From positions 33,440,974-33,504,973 of the forward strand of contig NC_030851.1 of NCBI RefSeq assembly GCF_000208745.1: DNA of 64,000 nucleotides. The letters are read 5' to 3'. This document shows positions 62,455-64,000 of the stretch, in pieces. The notes under the pieces were generated by a model. The model did no database searches and was not told the DNA's origin. It worked only from the letters and a program-made list of their open reading frames with translations. The first letter of the stretch is position 1, and each line of letters opens with the position of its first letter. A program made the translations under genes and the position numbers. This stretch comes from Theobroma cacao (Eukaryota; Streptophyta; Magnoliopsida; Malvales; Malvaceae).

Positions 62455-64000
62455 CTAGTGATGGGAAGAAAATGAACATGTATTCTTTTTGTGAGAAAGT
62501 TGTGAAAGGTGGAGGTATTAATAGAATGAAAATGCATCTTGCTGGACAAAAGGGTGATGTTTGACCATGTAAAAAAGGCTCCTGGGAATGTCCATTTCAG
62601 AATACCAGAAAATTTGAAGGAAATTCAAGATCAGGAAAAGGAGAATGAATTAACTGGAAGCTCTAAATCCCTTTGGGTGTAGTGTGCATGAGTTTGAAGG
62701 TGACATTCCCAAGGATCATGGTGATGACTCCACTTCTTCCTCCCAAGCCGGTTGATGTAGTAAAAGTAGTGGTGCGTCAAACAAAAGGCTAAGGGCTGTT
62801 TAAGGGGTCGGAGCTTATTATCCTAGTGGCACTAAACAGGGTTCTCAGCCCACTATTAAGGCCAAACTCCAGAGCAAGAAGAAATGGCGTCAAGCAGACT
62901 TAGCTGTTGCTCACTTTTTCTATGATGCTTGTATCCCGATGAATGCTGCAAATTCCTCCTACTTTCAGCCAATGATAGATGCTATAGCATCCATGGGTTT
63001 AGGATATGAAAATCCTGGTTATCATGCTTTATGAGTCGACTTACTGGAGGCTGCAAAAAAAGAATTGCAGCTGCTTATTAACTCCTACAGAACCACTTGG
63101 ACACTGACACTAGATGTACTATATGGGAGGTTTGAAGGATATTAGTCAATGATCAATTTGCTTGTCCATTGTCCAAAAGGAATATTTTTAAGGAATCGTT
63201 TAAACTTAAGAAAGAGACTATATGATCCTTATACCAGCATCATAAAGGAGAGATAGGATCGGCAGCTTCTCTATGATCTCCATGGTGCTGCATATTGAGT
63301 GAATCTGGCTTTTCTGTATGATCAAAAAAAGTTGTCAGAAGCCAAGGTTATGGAAGGGCTTGTAAATGTTGTTAGCAACGAAGTTATTGGGGTTAGCAAA
63401 ACCAAGTTGTTGGATGAGACAACTCTGTTTTGAGAGCTTATGCATGATTTTGGACTAGAGGTAGCCTATGCTTCTGCAAAATTTCAAGACTGGGTAACAA
63501 TGGTCAAAAGAAATTATTTTAATTACGTAATGTGAATTTCTGTTATTATGTTTTTTTAGTTTTGGATGCTTACATATTAAATGTCACTTTTTATCTTCTA
63601 GATGAATGGCGGAGGTTGTTTGGGCACGACACTCCAAATTTGCACAATTCAGGTATACGACTTCTTGTCAAACTGTTTCTTCCTCTGGTTGTGAAAAAAA
63701 TAGGAGCGTGTTGGAAAGGGTCCATTCAAAGAGGAGGAATAGGTAATGATGTTGTTTATGTACTTCTCAATATCCGTTTGAAAAATGGGTATGTAGCTTT
63801 TATCTTGTTAATTTGTTATGTCACTCTGTTTACTTAGTTCATTATGGAGACGACTCTGGAATATGATAGTCAAATTCATTTATTTTGTTTAAGTTTGTAG
63901 GGTTTACAGCAAGAAGACAACATTCGATCCTATTGAGTGTGAGTGTATTGAGAAGATTGACTATTAGATTATCGAGGAAAATCCTTCATCCCAACTGGGT
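62455..64000 (+). pseudogene. Broken hAT transposase (BED finger, DUF659, dimerisation domain)
   Basis: Pieces of a plant hAT transposase lie in order but in changing frames. A BED-finger-like segment (CEKVVKGGGINRMKMHLAG, one ligand apparently lost) is at about 62480-62560. A DUF659 segment (AHFFYDACIPMNAANSSYF, ASMGLGYENPGYHAL) is at about 62900-63060, with further pieces (LLVHCPKGI, LSEAKVMEGLVNVVSNEVI, LDETTLF) to about 63430. A C-terminal dimerisation segment (LFGHDTPNLHNSGIRLLVK, YVLLNIRLKNG) is at 63600-63790, and a tail segment continues to the window edge. In-frame stops and frame changes make it non-functional. It continues beyond 64000. Confidence 0.85.

Noticed and set aside
63532..63837. 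101-aa frame as a separate gene
   Set aside because: It matches the dimerisation segment of the broken hAT transposase, so it is part of that relic.

Overview
The window is nuclear DNA of a flowering plant, most likely a eudicot. It is AT-rich, its genes carry many GT-AG introns, and it contains a plastid SufE-like protein, Ty1/copia elements with an initiator-Met-tRNA primer site, a hAT transposase relic and long (TA)n tracts. I cannot name the species. Start codons were checked on the DNA; two long reading frames begin at TTG, and I moved those starts to the first ATG.

Left third (1-17.5 kb): a truncated copia polyprotein (1-2207) abuts LTR-like debris (2400-3876). Two tandem GDSL esterase/lipase genes with identical intron positions follow on the minus strand (9772-7515 and 6565-3995). 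Upstream of them, also on the minus strand, is translation initiation factor eIF4B (15364-11343).

Middle (17.5-40.7 kb): a stack of nested retroelements. A copia element (17525-29724, TSD ATAGA) is split inside its reverse transcriptase by a TG...CA element (21562-28276). That element is split by an antisense solo-LTR-like element (21591-26807, TSD TTTGG), which is itself split by a sense copy of the same family (23198-25980, TSD CTCTC). A gene-poor spacer follows, then the intronless SUFE2-like gene (34599-33916), then a second structurally complete but disabled copia element (35550-40670, TSD AAGTA).

Right third (42.6-64 kb): a GH27 melibiase/APSE-type glycosidase (47968-42653, 14 exons, one predicted GC-AG intron), an O-fucosyltransferase family protein (53894-48770, 11 exons), a divergent mitochondrial-type ribosomal protein S21 (54187-55378), coilin (56534-61302, 13 exons) and a broken hAT transposase relic running off the right edge.

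The host genes are unrelated housekeeping genes and do not form a pathway. From memory, unverified, the order resembles Arabidopsis At3g26360 (S21), At3g26370 (O-fucosyltransferase), At3g26380 (melibiase), At3g26400 (eIF4B) and At3g26430 (GDSL), with SUFE2 beside a GDSL gene on the related chromosome 1 segment, so this looks like a conserved ancestral block enlarged by retroelements. I saw no convincing undescribed molecular system. The most unusual structures are the nested stack, a sequence module of about 150 nt shared by different repeats in both orientations, and lesions shared by two copia copies.
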